Of a stretch of DNA of 64,000 bases, positions 50,072 through 59,763 are shown piece after piece. A model generated the notes under the pieces. It was given only the letters and a program-made list of their open reading frames with translations. It searched no databases and was not told the DNA's origin. The translations under genes were made by a program, and so were the position numbers. The DNA is taken from NCBI RefSeq assembly GCF_015910535.1, contig NZ_JACBJG010000004.1, forward strand, positions 248,001 to 312,000. Reading direction: 5' to 3'. Origin of the DNA: Saccharomonospora sp. NB11. Its GTDB lineage: Bacteria > Actinomycetota > Actinomycetes > Mycobacteriales > Pseudonocardiaceae. Each line of letters opens with the position of its first letter. Position 1 is the first letter of the stretch.

Positions 50072-52567
50072 TCAGCCCTTGTCGCGCTCCTCGAAGACCC
50101 GTGCGAGGTGGTCGTGCAGCCGCGCGTGCCGGAACTGGTAGACGGCACCCGCCTGCCGCAGGACACCCCGCCGGTAGGCGTCCTCCAGGAAGTCGGCCAC
50201 CGACCACGGCAGCCGACCGGTCAGGGGCAACCAGAACCGCGCGAAGACGACCCACTGTCCCCAGGCCGTCATGCACAACGTGTAGCCGAGGCCACCGCCG
50301 ACCATGCCGACGGCACCCCACAACACCGCGTCGCCCACCCCGAACAGCATGGGGCCGAGGAAGTTCTGCAACAGCAGCACCAACGGGCCGCTCGCGAAGC
50401 CGACGACGAGGCCGAACATCGGGGCGAACATGCCGACCTGGGCGAGCACCGTTCTCCGGTTCAGCCGCAGCAGGTCGCCGGGCCGGCTGATCGAGCGAAT
50501 GTCCAGGGACGTCTCGAAGACGCCCACGAGGCCGTACGAGAGACCAGCCGCCGGGCCGAACACGGTCACCAAGACACACGCATTGATGAGGTTCGGAATC
50601 CACACGCTCACGTCGCCGGTCAACAGCCAGGACACCGCGCCCCAGATGATGCCGCTCAACAGGCCGAACACCACGCCGCCGAGCAGCCCGATCCGAAACC
50701 GTGACGCGAACGTGCGGGGTAGTTCGACCCGTCTTCGCCGTAGTCCGATGCGAGCCCGTGACGGCTCCAACGTGGCTCGCCCGAACATCAGGACGAGCCC
50801 GTGGACGAGCGCGAACGCGACTCCCGAGGCGAGCGCGACGTGCATCATGTCGAGCAGCCCCAAGCCGAACATCACGTCGAGCGCCTGCTCCTCACCGAAC
50901 ATCGACGCGCGCACCACGGAGTAGCCCAGCCACTGCACGAATCCGATGATCACGCCCGTCACCACCCCGACGACGAGCATCCGGATCGACATGCCGATCG
51001 TGTCGCCCAGTTGCCACCAGGCGAGATCGCGGGTGCCGAGCCGATTCAGGTGACGAGCCAGGTACCCGAGCCAGTACGGGACCCGCCGGACGTCCCACCG
51101 GCTGCGGGAGGCCCCGGGCCGGTCCTCGTACGCGGTGGGGACGAAGTTGTCGAAGAGGTGCGCCTCCACGGCCTCGGCGGTCGGGAACCGCTCGCCGTCG
51201 AGCAGCTCGCCGGGATCACGGCCCGGCCGGTCGCTGTAGACGGCCCTGGCCAGCCCGACCATCAGCGGGTTGGCCAGCACGGTGGCGAGATTCGCGCAGG
51301 CCGGGTCCTCCGGTTCGGCGGCCACCTTCGCCAACACCGGGTCCCACACGGTCGTCTGTCGTCCCCCGGACCTCGTCCTGCGCGCCGTACGCGGGAGGTA
51401 CCGGGCCAGGTCCTCGACCGTGAGATCGCACAGTTCGATGACGGCAGCGGAGGTGAGCACGTCGATCGCCTCGACAGCAGCCCGGTACTCGGCCGGACGG
51501 CTGGTGAGCACCAAAGGCAGGGCAGTGCCATTCAATTCCCGCAGAGCGGCCTGGCGCAGCCCGTCGGCGATCTCGTCGAACCCGTCGAGCACGGGCAGGA
51601 CCAGACCGGACTCCACCAGGGCCGTGGCGAGCGAGACCGTGTCGTAGGCGACCGCCGCCAGCCCCGGGAAGTCCCGTTCGAGCTGTCCGGCCAGCCAGTC
51701 GCGCAACGACACGTCCGCGGGGTTCCAGGGGCCGAGGTCGACGATCACCGGCACCGGGTCGTCGCGTCGCCGCCGCAGTTGGTCCAATGCGAACCGCAGC
51801 GTGAGCACCGTCTTGCCCGAGCCCGCACGCCCCAACACGACGAGTCGGCCGGAGGGGAGCTGTCGATAGGTGTCCACGACGTCGTCGAGGCTGCCCCGCA
51901 GCTCGCGAGTCGACGGCGGTGAGTCCTGGTCCGGGTCGAGACCGTAGACGTTGGCGTCGTGGTCGGCCATGTCGTCGTGAGCCGGCCGCCAGCTCACGGG
52001 CAGCGGGAAGGGGTCGTGGACCTGTCGCTGTTCCTCCTCCCGCAGCCAGCGGCTGCGGGCCGCCTGGGCGAGCTGCTCCGCGGCGTCGAGCAGGTAGTCG
52101 GGATAGCTCGGACGTTCCGGCGCGTCGTCGGGGGCCGGCTCGGCCGCCTGCGTCGGCTCGGCGCGTGATGCGGTGTCGGAAACGTCGGCGGGCGCTTCGG
52201 CCGTGGCCACGGTTTCGCCCACGCCGTCCGGCTGCCCGGCCGATGCCGTCGTGGCCGACGTGCTCGCCCCGTTCCCGGTGTCCGGACTCGACACGGACGT
52301 CGGCTGCGCGTCCGTCACAGGCTCGACCTTCGGCGTCGGAGTGCTCGTGCCCACGGCCGCCGCCACCAGAGCGTCACGCTCGTCGGGTGAGAGCTGCAGA
52401 GCCTCGGCCAGCAGCCTGACCGTGGCCATTCGCGGCGCGGCCCGCTCCCCGGTCTCGAACCCTCGGATGGTGCGAACACCCACACCCGACCGTTCCGCCA
52501 ACTGATCCTGGGTCAGCCCCGCCTCGCGTCGCCGCCGTCGAAGCTGAGCACCGAACTCGCTGGTCAC
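50072..52567 (-). CDS. XRE HTH - NACHT NTPase - multi-helix membrane protein
   Basis: 831 residues from a GTG six bases behind AAAGG. XRE-type helix-turn-helix (1-68: FGAQLRRRRREAGLTQDQLA, GVGVRTIRGFETGERAAP); a ~90-residue Ser/Thr/Ala/Pro linker; a NACHT NTPase with Walker A GRAGSGKT (246-253), Walker B LPVLDGFDE (324-332) and sensor LVLTSRPAEY; then roughly seven membrane helices from about residue 490 to 780. It ends in a short charged cytosolic helix. NACHT proteins are STAND switches; some bacterial ones are antiphage effectors. Here the HTH may tether it to DNA or a partner, and the membrane part could be the effector. Role unknown. Confidence 0.9.
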   Translation of the reverse strand: MTSEFGAQLRRRRREAGLTQDQLAERSGVGVRTIRGFETGERAAPRMATVRLLAEALQLSPDERDALVAAAVGTSTPTPKVEPVTDAQPTSVSSPDTGNGASTSATTASAGQPDGVGETVATAEAPADVSDTASRAEPTQAAEPAPDDAPERPSYPDYLLDAAEQLAQAARSRWLREEEQRQVHDPFPLPVSWRPAHDDMADHDANVYGLDPDQDSPPSTRELRGSLDDVVDTYRQLPSGRLVVLGRAGSGKTVLTLRFALDQLRRRRDDPVPVIVDLGPWNPADVSLRDWLAGQLERDFPGLAAVAYDTVSLATALVESGLVLPVLDGFDEIADGLRQAALRELNGTALPLVLTSRPAEYRAAVEAIDVLTSAAVIELCDLTVEDLARYLPRTARRTRSGGRQTTVWDPVLAKVAAEPEDPACANLATVLANPLMVGLARAVYSDRPGRDPGELLDGERFPTAEAVEAHLFDNFVPTAYEDRPGASRSRWDVRRVPYWLGYLARHLNRLGTRDLAWWQLGDTIGMSIRMLVVGVVTGVIIGFVQWLGYSVVRASMFGEEQALDVMFGLGLLDMMHVALASGVAFALVHGLVLMFGRATLEPSRARIGLRRRRVELPRTFASRFRIGLLGGVVFGLLSGIIWGAVSWLLTGDVSVWIPNLINACVLVTVFGPAAGLSYGLVGVFETSLDIRSISRPGDLLRLNRRTVLAQVGMFAPMFGLVVGFASGPLVLLLQNFLGPMLFGVGDAVLWGAVGMVGGGLGYTLCMTAWGQWVVFARFWLPLTGRLPWSVADFLEDAYRRGVLRQAGAVYQFRHARLHDHLARVFEERDKG

Positions 52568-52705
52568 GGCCGCCTTTCGTCCGAAGCACCTGGAGATCGA
52601 AAAGCTTACCGTGGCACCGGCAACAAATGGCCGGTTGCTGGCCTGTTCCTTCGGCCGGTGCAGACAGCACCATGCGAAGCGTCGAACGCCGAAGAAGGGA
52701 CAGAC

Positions 52706-53791
52706 ATGGCGACCACCGTTCCGGAGCCGCCGCTCGCCGCCCCGGACCCCGTGGCGCCGCGCCTCACCGTCGAGGATCTGAGCGTCGAGGAACGCGCCGT
52801 GCTCCGCGCCGTCGGTCGTGGTCTGAACGACACCGAGATCGCCGCGAAGCTGGGCCTGCCCCTCCCCGCCGTCCGGAGCTGTGTGACGCGGCTGCAGAGC
52901 GGGTTGGGCCAGCGTGACCGATGCGCTCTCATCGTGTACGCGTTCGATCACGGCGTCGTGTCCCCCGCCACGCCGGCGTCCGCGCGTCGTCGAACCCGGA
53001 CGGTCACCGAACGTGTCCGGCCCCGCCTGCGGATCGCGGCACTCGGTCCGCTGCGCGCCTGGTCCGACGGCACGCTCCTCAACCTGGGCCCGGTGCAGCA
53101 GCAGGCGGTGCTCGCCGCGCTCGCCCTGCGGCCGGACGTCACCGTGAGCCGACAGGAGCTGTTGCACGACGGGTGGGGTCTGGAGGCTCCGCAGGGCAAC
53201 GTGGTGCAGGTCTACGTGTATCGGCTGCGCAAGTGCCTGCAGTCGGGCGGCGGCGAGACCGTGATCAGCCGGGACCGACTCGGCTACCGCTTCGTCGGCC
53301 AGAGCGCAGAGCTGGACGTGACCCGGCTCGACGCACTCGGCGTGGAGGCCGAGACCGCGTGGCACGACGGGGACCTGGCGTCGGCGGTCGAGGCGCACCG
53401 GCGCGCACTGGAGCTGTTCGACGGTGAGCCACTGGCAGGGCTGCCCGGCCCGTTCGCCGAGATGGAGCGGGTCCGCCTCACGGAGCGTCGCCTCTCCCTG
53501 ACCACTCGCCGCGCGGAGGGACTGCTCCGGTTGAGCCGCCACGCACAGGCCATCGACGAGTTGTGGACTGCCTCGGTGGTCCACCCGCACAGCGAGGCCG
53601 TGGCCGCCCTCCTGATGCGTGCCCTGCACGAGTCAGGACGCCGCGCCGACGCGCTGGCGGTGTTCACCCGAGTCCGCAGGCTGTTGGTCGACGATCTCGG
53701 TGTGGAGCCGAGCGAACGGCTCCGCCGCCTGCACTACGCCGTCCTCCGCGACGAACGGCCGAGGCCGACGTTGGCCCTGCGTTCCGCCTGA
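52706..53791 (+). CDS. Hybrid regulator: LuxR-type HTH + OmpR-like HTH + BTAD (SARP)
   Basis: 361 residues. An N-terminal LuxR/GerE-like helix-turn-helix (about 22-85: LSVEERAVLRAVGRGLNDTE, IAAKLGLPLPAVRSCVTRL) precedes a SARP core: winged helix (ALGPLRAWSDGTLLNLGPVQ, LLHDGWGLEAPQGNVVQVYV) and bacterial transcriptional activation domain (about 190-350, ending VFTRVRRLLVDDLGVEPSE). SARPs activate secondary-metabolite or adaptive operons. Divergent from the NACHT gene with 138 bases between, so it may be its partner regulator. Confidence 0.88.
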   Translation: MATTVPEPPLAAPDPVAPRLTVEDLSVEERAVLRAVGRGLNDTEIAAKLGLPLPAVRSCVTRLQSGLGQRDRCALIVYAFDHGVVSPATPASARRRTRTVTERVRPRLRIAALGPLRAWSDGTLLNLGPVQQQAVLAALALRPDVTVSRQELLHDGWGLEAPQGNVVQVYVYRLRKCLQSGGGETVISRDRLGYRFVGQSAELDVTRLDALGVEAETAWHDGDLASAVEAHRRALELFDGEPLAGLPGPFAEMERVRLTERRLSLTTRRAEGLLRLSRHAQAIDELWTASVVHPHSEAVAALLMRALHESGRRADALAVFTRVRRLLVDDLGVEPSERLRRLHYAVLRDERPRPTLALRSA

Positions 53792-53849
53792 CCCGACCAC
53801 GCCCGAGGTGGCCGTCCCGGCCTGTCGGAACCCGGCCTAGCTGGGCCGA

Positions 53850-53855
53850 TACACT
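53850..53855 (+). promoter_or_regulatory. -10 box of lysS, leaderless start likely
   Basis: TACACT ends 7 bases before the GTG at 53863, so transcription should begin at the start codon. No ribosome-binding site is visible upstream of that GTG, which fits leaderless translation, common in actinobacteria. Confidence 0.6.
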
Positions 53856-53862
53856 CGTCGCT

Positions 53863-55365
<1,503 letters not shown>

Positions 55366-55381
55366 CGTAGCCGACGCAAGA

Positions 55382-55414
55382 CCCCCGGCGGTGTCCGCAC
55401 CGTCGGGGGCTTTT
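55382..55414 (+). terminator. Intrinsic terminator of lysS
   Basis: CCCCCGGCGGTG pairs with CACCGTCGGGGG (12 bp, one G-U) around TCCG, followed by CTTTT. It starts 17 bases after the lysS stop. One of the few classical terminators with a T-run in the window. Confidence 0.85.
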
Positions 55415-55767
55415 CGTGTTCCCGCTCATTTCCACAGTGGACCACCCATCTCGAACGGCCCATTCCTGGACTAGCCAGGTTCCGTTCCACTGAGCAAGAT
55501 TTCCTTCTTTTGACCACAGTAGACAGTCCTGTCACGACACACGATCGACTGTCGCAGCCATCGACTCCGTGACGCTCGCCCGCGCTTGAGCATCGACCTC
55601 ATGTCCGCCCCTCGACGCACCCGTGCGGCACGCCGAGGCTCACCCTCGACACCTCCCTCATCCCGAGACGTCGACCAGCCCTGTCGCGCCGCCCACATCA
55701 CTCGACATCCCCTCGGCCGCTCACCTCGGCCCATCACGGACCGTTCGAACCCTCTCACCCTCAGCCA

Positions 55768-55792
55768 CAACACGCCCATATATTGGGTGTTG
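55768..55792. promoter_or_regulatory. NrdR-like box upstream of nrdA
   Basis: CAACAC and GTGTTG arms (55768-55773 and 55787-55792) flank an inner CCCATATATTGGG. The AT core within ACAC...GTGT half-sites resembles NrdR boxes, which repress ribonucleotide reductase genes when dNTPs are plentiful. It abuts the candidate -35 region. NrdR normally binds a pair of boxes; only one is clear here. Confidence 0.55.
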
Positions 55793-55915
55793 CGGAGCCT
55801 GACACCACCACATGTAGGATTCGGCCACCAAGACCTCAACACAACCGAAGATCGACCGAACTCGCGGGCAACCCGGCTCGCGAGGCGGTCGACCACACCC
55901 TCATGGAGTCGCCGC

Positions 55916-58378
55916 ATGTCAGTGCAAGCTGCCCCGGAGACCGCGTCCGCCCGCTCACGGCGGGCCGCCGGAGTGCCGTGGGAGCGAGTCGAGAAGGTGG
56001 TACGCGAAGCCGTCGCAGGGCTTCCCGACACCTCGGCCGACGCGGTTCTCGCGGAGCTGGAGCGCAACGTCTACGACGGCATCAGCGCCGCCGACCTCGC
56101 CCTCGCCCAGGTGATGGCCGCCCGCACCCTCGTGGAGCGGGAACCCGACTACTCCTTCGTCGCCGCCCGGCTGCTGCTGCACTCGCTGCGCGGCGAGGCC
56201 GTCGGCTACCTCGCCGGAGCGCCGCGCAACCCGGACTACCCCGAGATGGCCGCCGCCTACGGCGACTACTTCCGCGACTACGTGCGTCGCGGCGTCGAAC
56301 TCCAGTTGCTCGCCGAGGACCTCGCCGGGTTCGACCTCGACATCCTCGCCGCTGCGTTGCGCCCCGAGCGCGATCTCGACCTCGGTCTGCTCGGCCTGCA
56401 GACGCTGTACGACCGCTACCTGCTGCGCGATCCCCACGCCGGGACCCGGTTCGAGCTGCCGCAGGCGTTCTTCATGCGGGTGGCGATGGGCCTGGCCGTC
56501 GCCGAGCCCGACCGGGAGGCCAGGGCCGTCGAGTTCTACGAGCTGCTGTCCTCGCTGCGGTTCATGACCTCCACCCCGACGCTGTTCAACGCAGGCACCC
56601 GCAGGCCGCAGCTCTCGTCGTGCTTCCTCACCACCGTGTCCGACAACCTCGCTTCGATCTTCAGCGGATACCGCAACAACGCGTTGCTCGCGAAGTACTC
56701 CGGGGGCCTCGGCAACGACTGGACGCCCGTGCGCGGCCTGGGCGCGCACATCCGGGGCACCGGCGGAAAGTCGCAGGGCGTGGTGCCGTTCCTCAAGATC
56801 GCCAACGACACCACGGTGGCGGTCAACCAGGGCGGCAAGCGCAAGGGCGCGGCGTGCGCGTACCTGGAGACGTGGCACATCGACGTCGAGGAGTTCCTCG
56901 ACCTGCGCAAGAACACCGGTGACGACCGCAGGCGCACCCACGACATGAACACCGCCAACTGGGTGCCCGACGAGTTCCTGCGCCGCGTGGAAGCCGACGA
57001 GGAGTGGACCCTCTTCTCCCCCGACGAGGTGCCCGACCTGCACGACCTCTACGGCACGGCCTTCGCCGAGCGCTACCGCGCGTACGAGAAGGCCGCCGAC
57101 GCGGGCGAGATCCGGGTCTTCCGTCGCGTCGCCGCGAAGCAGTTGTGGCGGCGCATGCTCACCATGCTGTTCGAGACCGGACACCCGTGGATCACCTTCA
57201 AGGACCCGTGCAACCTGCGGTCACCGCAGCAGCACGCGGGCGTGGTGCACTCGTCGAACCTGTGCACGGAGATCACGCTCAACACCAGTTCCGACGAGAT
57301 CGCCGTGTGCAACCTCGGCTCGGTCAACCTCGCCCGGCACGTGGGCGAGGACGGCCTGGACGTCGAGCTGCTGCGGCGCACCGTGACCACGGCCGTGCGC
57401 ATGCTCGACAACGTCATCGACATCAACTTCTACACGGTGCCGGAGGCCGAACGATCGAACCTGCGGCACCGCCCGGTGGGGCTGGGCCTGATGGGATTCG
57501 CGGACGCGCTGTTCACACTGGGCATTCCGCAGGCCTCCGAGGAGGCCGTCGAGTTCGCCGACCGGAGCATGGAGGTGCTGAGCTACCACGCCATCAGCGC
57601 CTCGGCCGATCTCGCCGCCGAACGCGGCGCGTACTCGTCGTTCGACGGCTCGCTGTGGAGCCGCGGCATTCTGCCGATCGACTCGATGCGACTGTTGGCC
57701 GAGGCGCGCGGTGAAGATGAGCTCGACGTCGACACCAGCGCCACGCTCGACTGGGAGTCGCTGCGCGAACGCGTCCGCACCGTCGGGATGCGCAACTCCA
57801 ACGTGCTGGCCATCGCCCCCACGGCCACGATCTCCAACATCTGCGGCGTGGGGCAGTCGATCGAGCCGCTGTTCTCCAACCTCTTCGTCAAGTCGAACAT
57901 GTCCGGGGAGTTCACCGTCGTGAACCCGCACCTCGTGCGCGCGTTGAAGCAGCGAGGGCTGTGGGACGACGACATGGTCGCGGAGCTGAAGCGCCACGAC
58001 GGCGTGCTCACCTCGATCGATCGCGTCCCCGACGACCTCAAGGCGCTGTACGCGACGGCGTTCGAGATCGACAGCCGGTGGCTGGTCGACGCGGCGTCGC
58101 GGCGGCAGAAGTGGATCGACCAGGCCCAGTCACTCAACCTCTACCTCGCCGAGCCGAGCGGGAAGGCACTGGACGCGCTCTACCGGCACGCGTGGCGTCG
58201 GGGTCTCAAGACGACCTACTACCTGCGCTCGCGTGCCGCGACCCAGGTGGAGAAGAGCACCCTGCGCGGGACGGACGGCCGGCTCAACGCCGTGACTCCC
58301 ACCGTGCCCGTCGCCGCGACGGAGACCACCGCGGCGGCCTGCCGCATCGACGACCCCGACTGCGAAGCCTGCCAGTGA
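55916..58378 (+). CDS. nrdA: Ribonucleoside-diphosphate reductase large subunit
   Basis: 820 residues; ATG with GGAG seven bases upstream. Catalytic subunit reducing NDPs to dNDPs. [20 protein letters not shown] and [12 protein letters not shown] line the active site; the thiyl cysteine region is [11 protein letters not shown] with NLGSVNLA, and [15 protein letters not shown] follows. The flexible C-terminus ends CEACQ, the redox pair reloaded by thioredoxin or glutaredoxin. The N-terminal ATP-cone is incomplete: its C-terminal half ([24 protein letters not shown]) is present but the usual basic V-x-KRDG start is missing, so allosteric activity control may be altered. Forms an operon with nrdB. 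Confidence 0.94.
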   Translation: MSVQAAPETASARSRRAAGVPWERVEKVVREAVAGLPDTSADAVLAELERNVYDGISAADLALAQVMAARTLVEREPDYSFVAARLLLHSLRGEAVGYLAGAPRNPDYPEMAAAYGDYFRDYVRRGVELQLLAEDLAGFDLDILAAALRPERDLDLGLLGLQTLYDRYLLRDPHAGTRFELPQAFFMRVAMGLAVAEPDREARAVEFYELLSSLRFMTSTPTLFNAGTRRPQLSSCFLTTVSDNLASIFSGYRNNALLAKYSGGLGNDWTPVRGLGAHIRGTGGKSQGVVPFLKIANDTTVAVNQGGKRKGAACAYLETWHIDVEEFLDLRKNTGDDRRRTHDMNTANWVPDEFLRRVEADEEWTLFSPDEVPDLHDLYGTAFAERYRAYEKAADAGEIRVFRRVAAKQLWRRMLTMLFETGHPWITFKDPCNLRSPQQHAGVVHSSNLCTEITLNTSSDEIAVCNLGSVNLARHVGEDGLDVELLRRTVTTAVRMLDNVIDINFYTVPEAERSNLRHRPVGLGLMGFADALFTLGIPQASEEAVEFADRSMEVLSYHAISASADLAAERGAYSSFDGSLWSRGILPIDSMRLLAEARGEDELDVDTSATLDWESLRERVRTVGMRNSNVLAIAPTATISNICGVGQSIEPLFSNLFVKSNMSGEFTVVNPHLVRALKQRGLWDDDMVAELKRHDGVLTSIDRVPDDLKALYATAFEIDSRWLVDAASRRQKWIDQAQSLNLYLAEPSGKALDALYRHAWRRGLKTTYYLRSRAATQVEKSTLRGTDGRLNAVTPTVPVAATETTAAACRIDDPDCEACQ

Positions 58379-58407
58379 GCACCGGACTCCGACCGAAAGG
58401 ACACTCG

Positions 58408-59457
58408 TTGACCCGACACCTCACCCTCGACTTCGGTGCCGCGCGCGTGGACGTGGACGACAAGGCCATGATCAACGCGCGGGCCGACGTGAACCAGTTG
58501 CTTCCGATGAAGTACGGCTGGGCGTGGGAGAAGTACCTCGCGGGCTGTGACAACCACTGGATGCCCACCGAGGTCGCGATGCAGGCCGACATCGCGCTGT
58601 GGAAGTCGCCGGACGGCCTGACCGACGACGAGCGTTTGATGCTCATTCGCAATCTCGGGTTCTTCGCCACCGCCGAGTCGCTGGTGGCGAACAACCTCGT
58701 GCTCGCCGTCTACCGGCACCTCACGAACCCGGAGTGTCGGCAGTACCTGCTCCGCCAGGCGTTCGAGGAGGCCGTGCACACCCACACGTTCCAGTACGTG
58801 TGCGAGAGCCTCGGCCTCGACGAGGGCGAGTTGTTCAACGCCTACCGCGAGGTGCCGTCGATCGCGGACAAGGACTCGTGGGCGCTTCGGTACACCCGCG
58901 CGCTGGAGGACCCGAACTTCCGCACGGGCACCGTCGAGGCCGACCAGGAGTTCCTGCGGGACCTCGTCGCGTTCTACGTCGTGTTCGAGGGCATGTGGTT
59001 CTACACCGGGTTCGCGCAGGTCCTGTCGCTGGGGCGGCGCAACAAGATGGTCGGCATCGCCGAGCAGTACCAGTACATCCTGCGTGACGAGTCGATCCAC
59101 TTGAACTTCGGTATCGACTGCATCAACCAGATCAAGGCGGAGAACCCGCACCTGTGGACGCCGGAGTTCCAGCAGGAGGTGCGTGGCATGCTCGCGGAGG
59201 CGTGCGAGCTGGAGGTCGCCTACGCCCGTGACACGATGCCGAGGCCGATGCTCGGGTTGTCGGCGGAGTCGTGCGAGCAGTACATGCACTTCATCACCGA
59301 CCGCAGGGCCGCCCAGCTCGGCCTCGACCCGGTCTTCGGGGAGACGGAGAACCCGTTCCCCTGGATGTCGGAGGCCATGGATCTGCGCAAGGAGAAGAAC
59401 TTCTTCGAGACGCGGGTCACCGACTACCGCAGCGGCGCGGCCCTGGAGTGGGACTGA
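58408..59457 (+). CDS. nrdB: Ribonucleotide reductase small subunit, class Ic-like
   Basis: 349 residues from a TTG seven bases behind AAAGGA; a GTG at 58375 overlapping the nrdA stop is the alternative. Metal ligands are E90 ([10 protein letters not shown]), E121 and H124 (EEAVHTH), E194 (FEGMW), E228 and H231 (RDESIH). The residue four after H124, where class Ia has the tyrosyl radical, is F128, with Y130 two further on. In Chlamydia class Ic R2 the set is E89, E120, H123, F127, Y129, E193, E227, H230: the same with an offset of one. A Mn/Fe cofactor without tyrosyl radical is therefore expected. Confidence 0.94.
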   Translation: MTRHLTLDFGAARVDVDDKAMINARADVNQLLPMKYGWAWEKYLAGCDNHWMPTEVAMQADIALWKSPDGLTDDERLMLIRNLGFFATAESLVANNLVLAVYRHLTNPECRQYLLRQAFEEAVHTHTFQYVCESLGLDEGELFNAYREVPSIADKDSWALRYTRALEDPNFRTGTVEADQEFLRDLVAFYVVFEGMWFYTGFAQVLSLGRRNKMVGIAEQYQYILRDESIHLNFGIDCINQIKAENPHLWTPEFQQEVRGMLAEACELEVAYARDTMPRPMLGLSAESCEQYMHFITDRRAAQLGLDPVFGETENPFPWMSEAMDLRKEKNFFETRVTDYRSGAALEWD

Positions 59458-59463
59458 CGGGCC

Positions 59464-59494
59464 GGGGAGCCGTCGTCGTCGGCGGCGGCTCCCC
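59464..59494 (+). terminator. Probable terminator hairpin after nrdB
   Basis: GGGGAGCCG pairs with CGGCTCCCC (9 bp) around a 13-base GTC-rich loop, 6 bases after the nrdB stop. No T-run follows. Confidence 0.6.
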
Positions 59495-59688
59495 ACCATG
59501 CCGGTTCGAGCGGTTCGCCCCTGTCGGCGGCCCTCGCTCGGGGCCAGGACCGACCGTTGTGTTTTCGAGTAGCCGAACGGTGCGCGACCGAGCACCATGG
59601 GCGTGCCACCGCAGTGACCCGGTGGAGTGGTCGATCCACCCTTCCAGGCGGTAGACAAGATGCTTATTGCATGATGCGGTTGCAGAGT

Positions 59689-59706
59689 TCCGGACCACGG
59701 TCCGGA
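59689..59706. promoter_or_regulatory. Operator-like inverted repeat in the promoter of the GGDEF/EAL gene
   Basis: TCCGGACC-AC-GGTCCGGA is a perfect 8+8 repeat located between the expected -35 and the TATGCT -10 box (59710-59715). A dimeric regulator bound there would block RNA polymerase. No regulator gene is adjacent. Confidence 0.65.
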
Positions 59707-59763
59707 CACTATGCTGGGCGGATTCCAGTGTTCGTTGATCGACGATGCTGTGCGAGGTGAAGC

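Larger units (their letters stand above)
55366..55915. other. lysS-nrdA intergenic region
   Basis: 550 bases with a terminator (55382-55414), a stretch of lower GC around 55440-55560 with no recognisable element, an NrdR-like box (55768-55792), and a candidate promoter TTGCGG (55790-55795) and TAGGAT (55815-55820) with 19-base spacing, leaving a ~90-base leader before nrdA. I looked for a cobalamin riboswitch, known in front of nrdAB in Streptomyces, and did not recognise its conserved boxes; the leader is also too short. Confidence 0.55.
59458..59763. other. nrdB - PAS/GGDEF/EAL intergenic region
   Basis: 306 bases with a hairpin just after nrdB (59464-59494), a perfect inverted repeat (59689-59706) and a TATGCT -10 box (59710-59715) for the downstream gene. 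Nothing else recognised; no tRNA. Confidence 0.55.

Noticed and set aside
50072-53629. Reading the NACHT gene as a 1185-residue protein
   Set aside because: The extra ~350 N-terminal residues are antisense to the SARP gene, are low complexity, and the GTG at 52567 has a ribosome-binding site directly before an HTH domain.
55471-55602. 43-residue minus-strand peptide with Cys and Lys near its end, in the lysS-nrdA gap
   Set aside because: No ribosome-binding site or family resemblance; lies in a region of lower GC without other support.
55800-55915. Cobalamin riboswitch before nrdA
   Set aside because: Expected from Streptomyces nrdABS, but the conserved B12-box was not found and the ~90-base leader is too short.
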